From: Hanleya hanleyi | Taxonomy: Eukaryota > Mollusca > Polyplacophora > Lepidopleurida > Hanleyidae | Assembly (NCBI GenBank): GCA_036873755.1 | Contig: JAVTVY010016079.1 | Coordinates: 1 to 64,000, forward strand | Direction of reading: 5' to 3' | DNA length: 64,000 nucleotides | In this document: positions 10,501-25,500 of the stretch, in pieces | How the letters are laid out: each line of letters begins with the position of its first letter | How positions within the stretch are numbered: the stretch's first letter is position 1 | Position numbers and translations under genes: made by a program | The notes under the pieces: generated by a model | Told to the model about the DNA's origin: nothing | Database searches by the model: none | Seen by the model: the letters and a program-made list of their open reading frames with translations, nothing else

Positions 10501-13500
10501 AGAACGAATCGGATCTGAGCGTTGAGTAGAGACTTGTCCTGAGCCCAGATGAAAATGTCGTCTATGTAAACTTCTATGTGAATGCCCCGTAGATGCAGGA
10601 ACGCTATGGCTGGTGCTGTGATGCGGGTGAAAAGCCATGGTGCGTTGTTGACTCCAAACGGGCGCACCTGCCACTCGAAACGTCGACCGGCGACGGTGAA
10701 GCATAGGTATCGACAGTGTCGAGGATGAATGGGTATGTGCAGATAAGCGTCTTGTAGATCGATGGAGGCCAGCCAATCCCTGTGATGTAGACGGGCCCGG
10801 ATCAATGAAATCGACATCTTGAAATGAGGTGGTGGTGGCGGTACAGCTTGTTGAGACATCTCAGGTCGATAATCATACGCATCTGGTCGGAATTCTTTTT
10901 CGGAACCAGGAAAACACGGCTGTAGAAACCGACTGTGTTTTCGGCCTGAGGTAACTCTCTGACTGCACCTTTTGTGATGAGTGTGGTGATGGATGAGAGA
11001 AGTGTCTGAACGTGTCCTGAAGGAACTGGTAGCAGTGATGGACGAGGATGGGATATGAGCACGGGATGGTCCTGGAAGGTGAAGCGAAATCTCTTAATGT
11101 CCTTAGAATCCATACATCGTCTGTAATGAGCTGCCAATTTTTCCAGAAATGCTGCAGACGGCCTCCGACGATAGGATGAGTGAAATGACGGAAGGCGGGC
11201 AGACGTAAGGAATGAGTACTGTCACTTGTTGGAGGCACCTCTGCCTCTACCTCTACCTCTGGAGGCTCCACGTCGACGTCCACGGGTAGTTGAAGACTTG
11301 GCAAAGGGACGAAAATTATCCGAAGTAGTCTCCCATGAAGTTGTCTTCTGAGCTGAACCTCGATTCCTCTGGTTAGATGCGGTCGGGGTAGGAGCTGTGT
11401 GACGAGAAGCAGCGGCCAAAAGTCTAGATGTTCTCTCCTCCCGAATACCAGGCATGATGGATTGAATTGCGTTGTTGAACAAAAACTTGGAATTCAACGG
11501 CTGTCGGATGAAGGTGTTTTGAGGAGAAACCAGAACTTCGGCTTTAGTATTACGTAAGATTGCCTTGCGCTGAGATTGAAGAAGGGCAGCATACGAGAAA
11601 GCGGAAGCCTTGATCACATGGCAATTAGACCTGTTCAGCGTATAAAAACATCCCTGTAGGTAAGCTTGATGATCGGGAGATAGGAGAACATCACCCTTGG
11701 GCTGACAGATGGAAGGATCAAATACTAAACGAGATGCAGTAGACAGGAACCAATCAGTGTATGAAGTAATGCGTTGAATGGCGATGAACATGTCTTGAAA
11801 ACGCTTCACTTCCTTGGCCGTATTAAAGGGAGGTGGTAGTTTTCACGATCCAACATAGGAGGCTTGACTGGAAGGACGCTATGCATTCTACTTGGAAAAC
11901 TTGGGTTTCTTCAACTTGTCCTGTTCCTGAATTTGATTGTTGAGGCTAGCCATTGTGGGGGCCCATTCCGGAGATGGTGCACACGAAGATGGCGCTTTTG
12001 CTACTACTGGTATGGCCGGAACGACGATAGACGCCATAGACACAGGTTCACGTCTAGTCCTTGACGTTGAAGCGGAAGTAGTAGGTTCCGGCATCTCAGG
12101 GACAAGAGCTATCAGGGCCGCCATCTTGTCCGTAAAAGGTAAATCTCCCGCATTCGGTGTTGATTTCTGTACATGAGATGAAGATGACGACGAAGATCGA
12201 CGATCAGCAGATGTATCGTGAAGATCTCGCTGAGCAGAAGTGTTGGTAGCCAACAATCGATCAAGTGGATGGCATGGTCGAGCAACGTTGTTCGCAGTTG
12301 AAGACCTATGAGTAGACGCGTGATGACGGAGATCGCCGTCGTGAAGAAATGGAATGACGACGTGATGATGAAGAAGAACGTCGTGAACCCCAATGTCGAC
12401 GTGAAGAGATGGATCAACGGCGTGAAGGTGACGGAGAACCTCATGGAAACCGATGTCGACGTGAAGGTGATCGGGCCTGACGATGTGGAGAACGAGATCG
12501 GCGAGTCAAAACCGGATCACGATGTACTGGTGTGTGATGATGGCGTGGTTGAGTAGGCGTGGTACGCTGTGGCTCAAGAGACCGGTGTAAACTTAAACGA
12601 GGTGGTGAACGGGACCGGCGTTGATTCCTATAATCACGTAAAGGTGAACATGATCTGCTATAATCTCGACAACGTCGACGTGAAGGAGACCGAGATCGGC
12701 GTCGGGAAGAACGAGATCGGCGACAGGAATTACGGGAACGTCGAGATGTAGTACGGCTCGAACGACGTGGAGAAACTGTACGAGTCCCGGTAGATGTTTG
12801 TCCAGTTGTCGCTTTATTGGAAGGGGTCGCTGTGTCAACAATAATCGAAGACACAGTAGGCAGGGAAGAAAGGTTTTGTTGTTCTCCGATAACAAAAGGC
12901 TGGTATGGCTCAGTGGTCAGCGTATTTCTCTTTCCCTTTGTCCTCTTTCCTTTGTTTCCCTCTCCCTTTGTTGTCCGCAAGGCAGTGGGGACTGGTTGCG
13001 TAATCGTTATTCCAGATAGCAGCTGGCCAGGTAAGTGTCCGACACGTACAGTGCCGCTGGGCGGAATTACAGGCGATACAGGTGACGGGCAATCTGGCAT
13101 GTCCTCGTTGATATTTCTATCAACCTTGAGATTAATTTCGGCTTGTTGCCTGTCGTTGGGTGCCAACTCCACGTCTACCGCGGCCTGCAATAAATAACCC
13201 CGTCTGGCCTGTGCATAATCGCACCAGGCTTGGTTGGACCAAGAAATACACTCTAGAAACGTCGTTTTCCTATAGCATAAATGCGTTTTACAGGAAAAAC
13301 AAAGCGAATGTGAATCCAAATTTGACCAAGATTGTCTGCAAGATACGCAGCGCTTAATATTCCCGGTGGTTTTAGGCATTGTTTTACAATGCTGTAACTA
13401 AATCTAGACTGAATTTCCCTATCAAGATAGACAAAAACAAAAATCTAATTCTAGCAGAGCTCTCTCTAAAGACGTCCACACGCTGTGGCTATAGGAAGAA

Positions 13501-16500
13501 AAAGGATTTGGGGAAGTGCGTTTGGGCGCAGCAGTCTTTCGTTTTTGAAAACAGAAGGAGTGCTGTAAATCACTCCCCTAATATGATTGGAAGAGTGTGA
13601 ATCACACTCCTGTAGGCTTTTGGTATGCAGAGAAGTTGTTGTGAGGAGTGCTGTTTCCACTCACCTAGATCAATTTTAGGAGTGTGATTAGGAGTGTGGT
13701 GTGATCACACTCCTCAAAAACAAATGACTGGCGCAGGCGCAGTGTAACCTATTGGCTGAGGCTCCAGAGGGGTGAGAACTTTTAGTCTACAGCAGGATCT
13801 CCAAAGGAGGATTATGGGCAATACAATAGCAGGTGTAGATTTGAGCAATAAATACTGAAATTCATAGATGATTAGAACTTAATCTATGATTATCTAGGAA
13901 CTCACTGAACAATATTTCAGAGAAGATGCTCTGTTACTTCATGAACATATTTTTTGTTACATCATGGAAAATAATCAATTTTTGTGGTATAAAAACAAAA
14001 GCATACATTCTACTCCTACTATGAACAATTCCACAGAATAATGCAATCTAGTACAAGTCTCCAACAAGACATTTTGTCCAATAAAGTCTATCTTACCTAT
14101 AAGCCCCATGCCAATAAATATAGGAATTTCATATCCTGAGTAGGTTGTGGCCTGTTGAAAGGAAAGATAAATAGACTGTGACTGCTGAAAAGCTGTTGAA
14201 TCTACATTCATTTGGCATCATTTCACAGTTGTCTGTCATATTGTTAAACAGTTCATATTTCTGAGATATCAGAATTCAGGTCCAGGAATGTATAATACTG
14301 AAAATGCAAATATGGTAAATTCCCTAATAATTAGTGAATCCGAGATGAAACTTGCAAATCCAAAAATATGCTGCTTTTGAATTATTCTTCAAGCCATGTT
14401 TGCCATTCAAAAAAACTCTGTGTTCATATTATTTGCACTGGGGTTTTTGATGGGGAAATCTAAATTGGCAGACCACTTCTTCAAGTTGGATAGTATCCAG
14501 CAGTGAATCGCCACTTGCTTTTCCCCAACCAGTACTTTCTTTCACTATCCACATTCAATAACTTTTTTTCTCAATAAATTCAATAACTGAATATATGTGT
14601 CATATCATATAGTTCAAAAGAAAGTGTATTCTGGAAGAAAATTATGGCAGAGGAAAAATCAGCCATTTCCGAATTCACTTTGGAAGGTGAATTAATAGGG
14701 AATATACCATAATACAAACTAATCGGAACATACCCTGTAAAAAAAAGTGTACAATAATGTGCTTGCACATGATCCTATAGCCAAGGCATGAAAAATATAT
14801 TACACTCTACAATGTATGACGGCAAACAAGGACAATTCTTTTCAATTATGCCTTGTGGGATAGACCAGTATGAATTAACTGGATTCTTGGGAGTTGTTTC
14901 CAATACTTTAAATTAATGCATTAATACATATCATGCATTTTAGTATATTCATATATCTATATAACATATCTTCTTCACTGCTTTTCTCAATGTTTTCTTT
15001 GTGATTTTTCATGCAAGAACTTGGAGATGTTCAACGGTGGGGGGGTGTATGACTAACGATACATTATAAATGTATTGATGATACCAAAGATCTTTCATAC
15101 TCCAGTAATAATTCACCACCAATGTCTTCTGTTACTAAACAATGTAGATTGGTACATTCAACTTACCTCAAATTTGCCAAAGTTGATTAGACCAGGGGAA
15201 GATAACTCCATCGGATGGTCCTTAACATAACTCTGTACAACGTTGAGGGTGAATGTTGATATCATGGAAGCAAAGAACTGAAAGACAATCATATCGGTTA
15301 CGTATTTAGGAAGTAAGGAGTAGATTGCGGGGAGCAGACAGTACCTGACTTTATAATTCTGGAACATAAATTTAAGAACTAATGTTCTGATAGAATGGAC
15401 TGAAATATTCACCGGGCCATATAATAGCACAGGTGACTGGAGCTGTGATTGTCTTTAAACTTATCTTGCCAGGGGCCCCTGCCAAACTTTTCAACATAAA
15501 TCCCGACTGAAGAGAACAAGAGAGCTGAAACTTTTTAACTTTTTTGCAAATCCTATTGGCATTTTTTATTGAGACTATTTACATAATCCTAGGTGCAAAG
15601 GATCATGGGAAAATTCAAAATGGCCTAAAATAGCATAAAAGTAATTTATGGATTTTCTTTTTGTACATTTTTTGTAAAGAGTAACCCAATTTTTGGTAAG
15701 AAAGTTTCAGTCCTCTATCCCAAGGGGTAACAAAATGGGACAGACAGACCCCAAATAGGGTTAACAGAGAAGCTTGTTTAGTGACAACCTCTGATCTGAA
15801 GATCAAAACTCTCAGCTGAGAATAGAATATAGACATACACACTGATAACAGAATTAGAAGAGCATTCTGATGCTGTCCCAATTATGTCAAGTCACACAAT
15901 ATCAACATAGACGTGTACTCAAATGACAATAACTCACTATTCTCCAGACAAGAGCTTGATTCCAGAAGCTGGCCCCTTCTTCTAAACTGAAAAGAACACC
16001 CCCAACAGGGGCTCCAAATGCTGCAGCCACTCCTGCAGCTGCACCACCTGCCACGAAGTCACGCTTCTCGGTGTCCGTGCGCAGAAACTCAAAAAGCTAC
16101 AAAACCACAATTGAATCATGAAGCAGGCTTATAATCATTTGGCTACATTTACAAAGTGATTCCATCTTTCAGTTTCAGTATCACAAGCAAAGCTGATTTC
16201 AAGTACATGTAAGACAGGTAATTGAAGATATACCTTATTATATATGTTAAGTGTATTATATATCCACACATGACTTCATCCTCCAAGTTACTGTGTAAAT
16301 CAGGTAGAGCAGTCAGAATTATTTTAATAAAATTGTACCTAGAGAAAAATACTGTGTAAATAAATCCTGGACTTATGGAAGAAGAATGACAGATCAGCTG
16401 TATAACATTATTTGGGAAACTAACCTTGAAATATTTGTTGAAGAACTATTACCTTAAAATCAATGTTGAAAGTGGTAGACCGGCCTTGTGATACACCAGC

Positions 16501-19500
16501 AGCAATAACAGCTCCAGAATGGATCATTGGACCTTCCTGTAATCAACATTCACAGTGAGGATATCCACAAGAGTAACAGTACTATCTGATTATCCCCACA
16601 GCATTACTACTACTATCTCCTCATTCATGTGAGCCAAAAAAATATGCTCTAACCTTGTTCATTATTGCTCATAAAACCACAATTAGGTGGCAGTACAAGT
16701 TTGTTTTACTATTTCACTGGTCTTTTATACTTTATAAATATATTGGAGCAGAAAGCATCTTGGAGAGAAAGGTACTGGTCTATCATGCCAAGGGCATGAA
16801 GGGGGAATATACGGGAAGTGAAATTATTTCTTTTCCTCCTAATTTGACAATTCCTTCGGAGAGGGGAGGGCATGTTATCACTATACATTCTTTGTTATTT
16901 TCTTCTATTGTGTATCTAAATTCCCCAAGTACATAATCAGGTTTCTCTTGACTACAGACATTTGGTTAATGAGATGGGTTCATGTTTAGGCCTACACAAT
17001 ATATCAACAACATGTTGCAATTAGACCTAATTCACAGGAAGCTTCTGCCACACTCATTGTAGAGCCTCAATTTTACACACTGTTTAGCGGTACCACATGG
17101 GTGATTGTTTATATCATGTAACCAAGTCTGATGACCAATGAACATTGATTTTCCTATGAAATAGGCTCTCATTTGCAAATTGTCCGGTAATGAGTGAGTG
17201 AGTGAGTGAGTGAGTCCATCCGAATCCTTTCGTCAGCAAAATAAGGAGAACCGTTGACATTAGAACCTTGATTTTTGGCATGAACGTGCATTAGTCGACT
17301 GTTGCCAGCAAGTTCTGAGCTGACCTACTTTTGATGAAAATTTGACCTACTTAGGTAACCTATAACATTATGCCTGGACCCCCAAGTCATCTTCCTCGAG
17401 GTATCCGTGTATTGCTATGCATATCTCTCGCTACAACTATGGCTATAACCATTGATATCCTCCCCATACCGTTAAAATTACCTCCAAGTTCCCTATACCT
17501 TTCCAGACATTTTGTCCTATATTATAACATTATCCACATCACTGGACGTGACATCATCCACCAGCACCAAATATCCCAAGAGATTTACGATTTATTCTGA
17601 ATCATTTCTCCGACAAAATAAGGAGAACCGCTGACATTAGAACCTTGATTTTTGGCATGAACGTGCATTAGGGGACTGTTACCTGCAAGTTCTGAGCTGA
17701 CCTATCTTTGATGAAAATTTAACCTACTTAGGTGACCACCCTAGTTCGCAGGTCCTGTGACGTTAGTCACACTACTCATGTTTTTACAACCAAAATGAAA
17801 ATACTACAAAAATATAACATGACATACAGGCATGCCATATAAAGACTACAAGAAATTGTCAAGTGCCACAAAGGCAAATGAATGGCCACAATGGGTTAAA
17901 GTAGACCTTGAGGCACACCCCCCATTTTTATAATGGCTACAGCCAGATTGAATACGAGAGGGCCGGAAAAACCTTTCTCTCATGATGACGATGGTACTGG
18001 TACTCACCTTACCAACACAGAGACCGCCAGACACAGCACAGACCACCCCTAGAACCTTACAGATCAGTGTCTTGATCCTAACCACACAAGGGATCTTAAC
18101 ACCATTCAGGTAACATTTGATCTGGGAGATCCCACTCCCTGCTGCCACAGGCTGTAAGTTGATAATGTGATCATCAAATAATCTTTGAAATACATGTAAT
18201 GGTGCATCGTCCTCAAATCTCAGTTGTGAAAGTTTACAAATAAACAAGGTACATGTATTCCACTAATAGAAGAAAATTTCTCATCTTCAATTGTGACATC
18301 TTCAAATTTAATATATGCAAATACTCAGAAGCAATGAACATATTTGTGCATGATTGTACACAAATTAGAGGAATCAACATTAACACATTATCTCATTAAT
18401 TTTAATTAATCTGTGTTACTAATGTACTCACCTCTCCGTAAGCAGTTAATGTAGCACCCACCATGACTATCCCAGCATTGAATACAAACCACAAGATAAA
18501 TGGAATGGCAAGACAGTTATTCACTGTACATTTATCCACATCTTATTTCAAGTTAAGAATGTCAGTACAATAATACTTATCAAATTTGTCACCAGTGTGA
18601 TAAAAATATAAATGATATTATTTAGTTTATATGTTAATAATATAAACTGATATATTAGATTTGATCCACAAAACATTTGTGTGGATCTACAGGTAAAACT
18701 TGTCATTCTAGTCTAAAATTCTGAAAATGTTTAGACAGATAGATACTGAAAGTTAATTTAAATTCTACTCTAAATGATAGATGTAGTTCCATTTGATAAT
18801 TAAACGTTCTATTGTGCTAATACATGTAAGTCACATGTGGTTAAACATGTAATAACCATTTATGATATTAAAGAAGTAAAGACCGAGGAAGAGGTTTCAA
18901 ATTTCCCAGATAAACACCAGTTGGCACGAGTCCAGCAGTTTAGACCCGAGGCCGCAGGCCGAGTTGGCACGAGTCCAACAGACCCGAGGCCGCAGGCCGA
19001 GGGTCTAAACTGCTGGACGAGTGCCAACTGGTGTTTATCTTGGAAATTTGAAACCGATTTCCGAGGTCTTTATTTCGATTCGGACATGCACAATCGAATA
19101 TTTATTACGAAATTCTATTAAATTAGCTAAAATATGTTGGTGTATGCCTTCTACATTGATCAGAACAATTTTTGAATGGGGCGTCACATCCCAGCTGGTC
19201 AATGCGAACATTGTTGCAAACTGCGGGAAAGTATATAGTTATCTTCGCCAGCCGACAACGTCACAGCTCTGCAGGTGTTCGCCAGTGTTTATCGGAAATT
19301 CAACACCAGTTTCAATACAATGCTATAACATTGAGATGGACTGGAGGTATGTTCGAATTCCTAATATTCTGAATTATCATACATTAATTCAGATTATTAG
19401 GTAATATTATAAATGACAAAAGTTAGATATTTTGACCTTCATTTAGATATAATTATCAACCCACCAGGAAATGAGAGAAATAGACAAGTTCTCATAGCTG

Positions 19501-22500
19501 GATATTTGTATAATATACCGATACAATTTTACTACAATAACAAAAGAACAAAGGATACATTGCTTTACAAATGAGTATTTCAAGTTTGAGCCCTGTTCAA
19601 CCATCACATCAATGAAAGATGCGACAAGGCCTGTTAACACACCAATCATAAACATGACAAACCAGCGTCCAATCTCTGCATACAACACCTCCTGCAGTAG
19701 AGAAAGCAAAATAACAAATATGGTGACAAATTGAAGAACAGTAACACACAACATACAGCCTACTGCTGGAGGAAGACTCTAGGCATTATTGTCAGGCCAG
19801 ATTATACAATCCAAGATTACCATACTCACTGTTTGACAACGTACTCCAGATCAGTGCGCTGTATGGTGGAGAGGCTAGGTTAAATGTCATTTCTGCTCCT
19901 ACATTCCAATTAGCCTAGCCTCTCCACCATACAGTGCGCTAATCTGGAGTATGTTGTCACACAGTGATACTGTATACCGGCACATGCAAGAAGAATTGTG
20001 TGCAAGATTATTTGAATAACTGCAATAAGCTTATACTATTCTCATGGTTTGTGTTCAAAATGTACCTGAAAATCTGATATCTCAAAATGATAGTCACTTA
20101 CATGTAAGCTGTAAAACATCTAGGTTTTCTCTAAATCCAATGTGCTTCAACAATTGGAACTATGAGGTTTTTTGCACACCAGGCATTGATTAATATCAAA
20201 AGCTTCACCAAAGCTGCTTGCAACATTGACATAAAATAATCTCAAAATATATTAATCCTGATGCTGTCATTCACATACTGTTTATCAGCTAAATTACATA
20301 GATACTGAAGGTATAATTGCATTTATACCCTGAAATTATGCTTACCTTTGTTGACCTCAATTTCTCCTCTCTTTGATAAAGAGAATTCTCACATACATCA
20401 TAGTCCAGGCTCTGTAATTACAAGTATTCAGTCATTTGAAGATGGTGAGAAAAATATGAAATCTGAACACAATAGGATACAGTACCAAACATGCACCCCC
20501 AATCCATTTTGAAGCAGAAGGGAGGATACTGATGGATAAATACTTCTATGAAATAAAATATTATTATTATTATTATGAAATGGGTAAAATAATATACAAT
20601 TACTTCAATAGCAGTATATCAACAGGGCTAACTGCATGTATGTAATATACGATATACAAGCATGTTATTGGTAATACAATGAATGAAACATGACAATTGT
20701 TTACAGTATTACTACAAACACTATTCTGATAAATTATGAAGACAGATAATCTTTGTAAAAAGTCTCAGAAGCTGATCATGTTTATGCAGCCCGAATCTTA
20801 GCAGTATCACTATCCAAACTAGAGGTATACAGAAAACACCCACAAAACATTAACAGGTTTTGCCCTGAATAACTAAACATCATTGAATAGGCCTATGTCT
20901 TTTTTTTTTTACCAAACTGTTAGGGCACATCCACTGGCTTCTAGATAAATTTTCAAGTTCTCCAGAATTAGTTAGGAACCTGTATCCATGGTATTAGGCC
21001 ACATGTGTATCTTTCCAATTACCCTCATGGCTGGAGTACAACAAACCAATCAGTAAAAGAGAAAGTATCAAAAACAGGTCTTACTTCATAACCAGCTGAC
21101 AGGAGTTCTACATGTTGTGGCTCTTTGCCATGTGAATGTCTTGAAGATGACCCACTTTCAGTTTCTCCTTGAGAGGAACTATTCTCCTGAATATCATTAT
21201 GGTCAGTATTGATCTGAAATAAATAACACAGGCCTTCTGTCTAGTCTGGGAATTGCGAGAGAATATATTTATTACATGTGATGAAATGTATTAATATTGA
21301 TATACATGTACTGGTAATGAATGTACATAGACCAAGGGGAAAATATCCTCCTCCTTCTGAAGAAAAAAAAAACAAAAAAAGAGACAAACAAAAAGCCTAA
21401 TTATGAATAATAGGATCAACTTACAAGATACATCATACTATTGGCATGGAACAGGAAAATAGTCAGTCTTATCTGATTATTATGTGACATAGCTTATTTG
21501 TGTTGACAGTGTGAATTTTGACAGTAGGGTTATACGCATATTATTCTCATTGGCTCTGGAAAGCCACTGTGAGCAGCTTCTGTTACTGGAATTTCTGCCG
21601 GGGAGCTGATGTCAATGGCTTCTGAACAGCCTTATAATTTATGCATAATTTTACATATGTGATAGTCAGATTTTATCCTATTAATATTGTTTGGCATTGT
21701 AATGTGTAGTATATGCCTACATGTGCCCATGGGTAATGTTTGAGGCAGCTAGCTTTGAAACGGACTATAGTTGACCATGTACTGGTCAAGGAAACTGGTT
21801 TTGTCCATTGGTGTGTTAGGGTGTATTAGGTGATCTATTGTTTGCCAAATAATGGGTTCTGCCGGCTTGCTTTCTGCCTTACCTGCACAGGTGTTTCCCT
21901 GTACATTTTACCATACCTGTCTTGTCTTTCTTGAGGAGGGACCTGTGAAGTGTTTTTGTGGTGTCTATATTTGTTGGCCGGAATTGTCAACATCTGAGTA
22001 AACTGCTGCCCTCTTTATGTGTATTTGTGTCTACCTGTCTACGCCTGTCAAGTGTGAATAAATGTACATTTGTGTAAAGAGTCGTTTGCCTGTGTTTATC
22101 ACGCCCGCCAACCCCTGAGTTTACAATGGAGCCTCCAGTGTTTTTATTGGCATAAATGGCAGTTGAGAGGGTAGCAGTGGAATGGCAGTGGAGCAGCAAT
22201 GGTTTGGCAGTGGATTGGCATGTATGAAGAAGTTCGACAGCACTTGACGGATATGTTGGAGGCCGGGGTAATTCGCGAGTCTAACAGTCCGTGGGCATCA
22301 CCAATGGTATTGGTTAGAAAGAAGGATGGATCCCTTCGAATATGTATTGATTACAGAGAAATTAATAAAAGAACTGTGCGCGACTCCTACTATTTGCCAC
22401 GGATCGAAGAAACGATCGACAGTCTGTCAGGGTCAACATGGTTCTCTTGCCTAGACTTGAAATCTGGCTAGTGGCAAGTAGAAATGGAGGAATCGCACAA

Positions 22501-25500
22501 GGATCGGACTGCTTTTACGGCCGGACCACTTGGGTTCTGGGAGTGTAATTCTATGCCATTCGGCCTTACAAATGCTCCATCAACCTTTCAGCGCCTTATG
22601 GAGAGCTGTATTGGTGACCTACAGCCGACCGCCTTGTTGGTGTATTTGGACGACATTGTCGTTCACTCGGCGACTGTGAAAGAGCAGCTCGCTAGGCTGC
22701 ATTTAGTATTCCAGTGGCTAAGGGACGCTCATTTAAAGCTGAAACCTTCCAAGTGTCATTTTTTTGGCAAGAAGGTTCGCTATCTGGGTCACATTATCTC
22801 TAAGGATGGATCTGAGACTGATCCTGAAAAGACGAACGCGTTGAGGAGTTGGCCGATACCCAGCAATGTGGCAGATATGCACAATTTTTTGGGTTTCACT
22901 GGGTTCTATCGCAGGTATGTCAGGGATTATGATAAAATTGTCCAACCCTTGTGTGATCTTCTGCAGGATGGAACATCGACTACAAAGCAGCAGAAAAAGA
23001 GAAAATGTCCGCGGAAGTGGGGTGACGAACAGCAGTCTGCATTCGGCAGAATAATCGAACTTTTGACATCCGCTCCTATCCTGGCATTTGCGGATTTCTC
23101 GTTACCTTTTGTTCTTCACACTGACACCAGTCAGGACGGGCTGGGCACCGTTTTGTACCAGAAGCAAGAGGGACAGATGCCCGTAATCGCGTACGCATCA
23201 CGTGGCTTGACCAAATCGGAGAGGCACTACTCGGCTCATAAGCGGGAGTTCTTGGCGCTTCGATGAGCAGTTTGTAAGAAGCTGCATGATTATTTGTACG
23301 GCCATAGGTTTGAGGTGAAAACCGACAACAATCCCTTAACCTATGTGCTAAATTGGACGCGACTGGGCATAGGTGGTTGGCAGATTTATCTGCGTACGAT
23401 TTCAGTATCTCCTACAGATCGGGAAAGAGGAATATCGACGCAGATGCTATGACTCCAGGATTTCGTGGTCCGCTGAGGAAATGTCCGCAGAATCGGTTGC
23501 TTCCATATGCCAAGCACTGCTTGATGGGGATCCGATAGCTGACATCTTATGTGCAAAACAGAGCCTGGAAGATGTTGATTTGGCTTCCAGTGGACAGTCT
23601 GTGCTGGTTCCAGAAAACGTGGGAATGCTGCAGGAGGGAGATCGAGTAGTCGGGAAGGTTATGGTACATTTGCAGAAGGGGTCCAAACCTACACAGAAGA
23701 CACTCAAACGAGAAACCAATGAGTTTCGTCGATTGGTTAAAGGGTGGGACCGGTTGGAGATATCGGATGGAGTGCTGCGTAGGCGAAGTTTGGTGGATGG
23801 ACAACGTCTCTTCCAGATCGTCCTTCCGGAGAGCTGTAGGCCTGGAGTTCTTAAGGCTCTTCATGATGATGTTGGCCACCTCGGTAGAGACAGAACTCTA
23901 AACTTAGTGCGTTCCAGGTTCTTCTGGCCTGGGCTACCCTGTGATGTAGACGTGAAGGTAGAGAGTTGCGAACGATGCTTGCGACGCAAGGCTGGCAGTC
24001 GTCCTCACAGAGCTCCATTGGTGAGTATCCAGTCTTCACAGCCGATGGAACTTGTGTGCATAGATTTCTTGTCATTGGAACCAAGTTCAAGGTTTTTTTT
24101 TCGAATATCCTAATCATTACGGATCATTTCTCGAAGTTCGTCCAAGCGATTCCAACCAAGAACCAGACGGCAAAGACCACTGCGAAGGCGCTGTATGAGA
24201 ATTTTATGGTGCGGTACGGAGTGCCGACCCGGATTCATTCGGACCAGGGACGAAATTTCGAGGCGCGGGTGATTAAGGAGTTGTGTGATCTCCTCGGTAT
24301 CGAAAAATCTAGAACCAGTCCGTACCACCCTCAAGGCAATGGAGTCTGTGAGAGATTCAACCGGACCCTTTTGGGTATGTTAGGTACACTACCGGAGGAC
24401 AAGAAATCTGCTTGGAAAGATTACTTACCTTCTGTCGTCCATGCTTATAACTGCACCAAACATTCAGTGACTGGGTTCTCACCATATTTTCTTCTGTTTG
24501 GGAGACAGCCCAGGCTGCCCATAGATGCACAGTATGGGATTAGAGATGCCGATGCACAGGAGTCCTACTCTGGATATGCAGCCGATCTTCGGAAAGAACT
24601 GGAGTATGCCTTTGAGCAGGCGTCGGTAGCTTGTGGCCGTGCCCAAAAACGTCAGAAGAAGCAATATCATTTGAAGTGTTGCGGAGGCGCAATAACGGTA
24701 GGGGATGAGGTTTTGGTCAAACAGACTGGCTTACACCGGAACGACAAATTGAGCGATCGCTGGGAGGCAGATATTTTTGTTGTTCTCGATCAGCCGGATT
24801 CCAGCATTCCCGTCTTTACCGTGCAATCGAGGCAGGGAGGTAGGAAGAGGAATTTACATAGAAATCTTTTGTTCCTGTTGCCACCTTCAGTTCCTCCGGA
24901 TGAAACGAATGATCCCGAGGGAAATGAACGCTCATCTGATGTCGGTGAATCGGATGACATTGAGTTGGATGGAGTGTTGTTGGAGGTACAGGAGTCGGAG
25001 AAAAGCGAGAGTACAGGAGCGGCCTCAGAGTTAGTCCCAGAAGATCAGGTGAGTATCGTGTCGAAGGAGTCTGATGAACCTTCATCACGAGCTGCGGTGC
25101 ATATCGATGATGATGTTGCTCAAAGTGAAACTGAATCGGCGCAGGATACCCCGGTGGTGGATTCTAGTACGCTGGTGCCCAAGCGAGACGTCTTAGTTGT
25201 GTCAGATAACATCGCTGCGCAGGATGACGATATTCATCTTGGCTCGCGTGCATCCGTGGCGTGCCCCGACGCTATTCCTGTTCCGCTCCCCCGCAGGTCG
25301 CTTCGAAATCGTAAACCTCCTAACTGGATAACATCTGGAGACTACGAAGTTAATCAGCTGTCAGTTGGCGAGGTTGTATCACTAAAGCCCGCATGGATTC
25401 TTAAAACGGATTATTTGCTTGCTACTTTAAAATCAAACCCAGGGTTGGCATCGAGTCCAGTTCTTTTGAATTCATTAACTGAATTGATTAAGAGTAGTTG

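Larger units (their letters stand above)
7386..13853 (-). mobile_element. DIRS-like retrotransposon B, full length but frame-broken
   Basis: 6468 bp in the CLCN7 intron between exons 10 and 11, antisense-strand parallel to the gene. Inverted terminal repeats (7386-7563 and 13495-13853) and an internal complementary region at 7631-7727, with junction GTTTAAT|ATTTATT, fit the DIRS pattern. Reading the minus strand gives gag (13379 to about 11222), reverse transcriptase, RNase H, a C-terminal pol domain and tyrosine recombinase (to about 8299). No target duplication is visible, as expected for insertion by a tyrosine recombinase. Frames are interrupted several times, so it is probably dead but rather young. 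Confidence 0.9.

Noticed and set aside
12817..13197. 126-codon plus-strand ORF
   Set aside because: Antisense shadow of element B gag.
15615..15881. 88-codon minus-strand ORF as a CLCN7 exon
   Set aside because: The flanking exons 8 and 9 join in phase without it and it matches no ClC segment.
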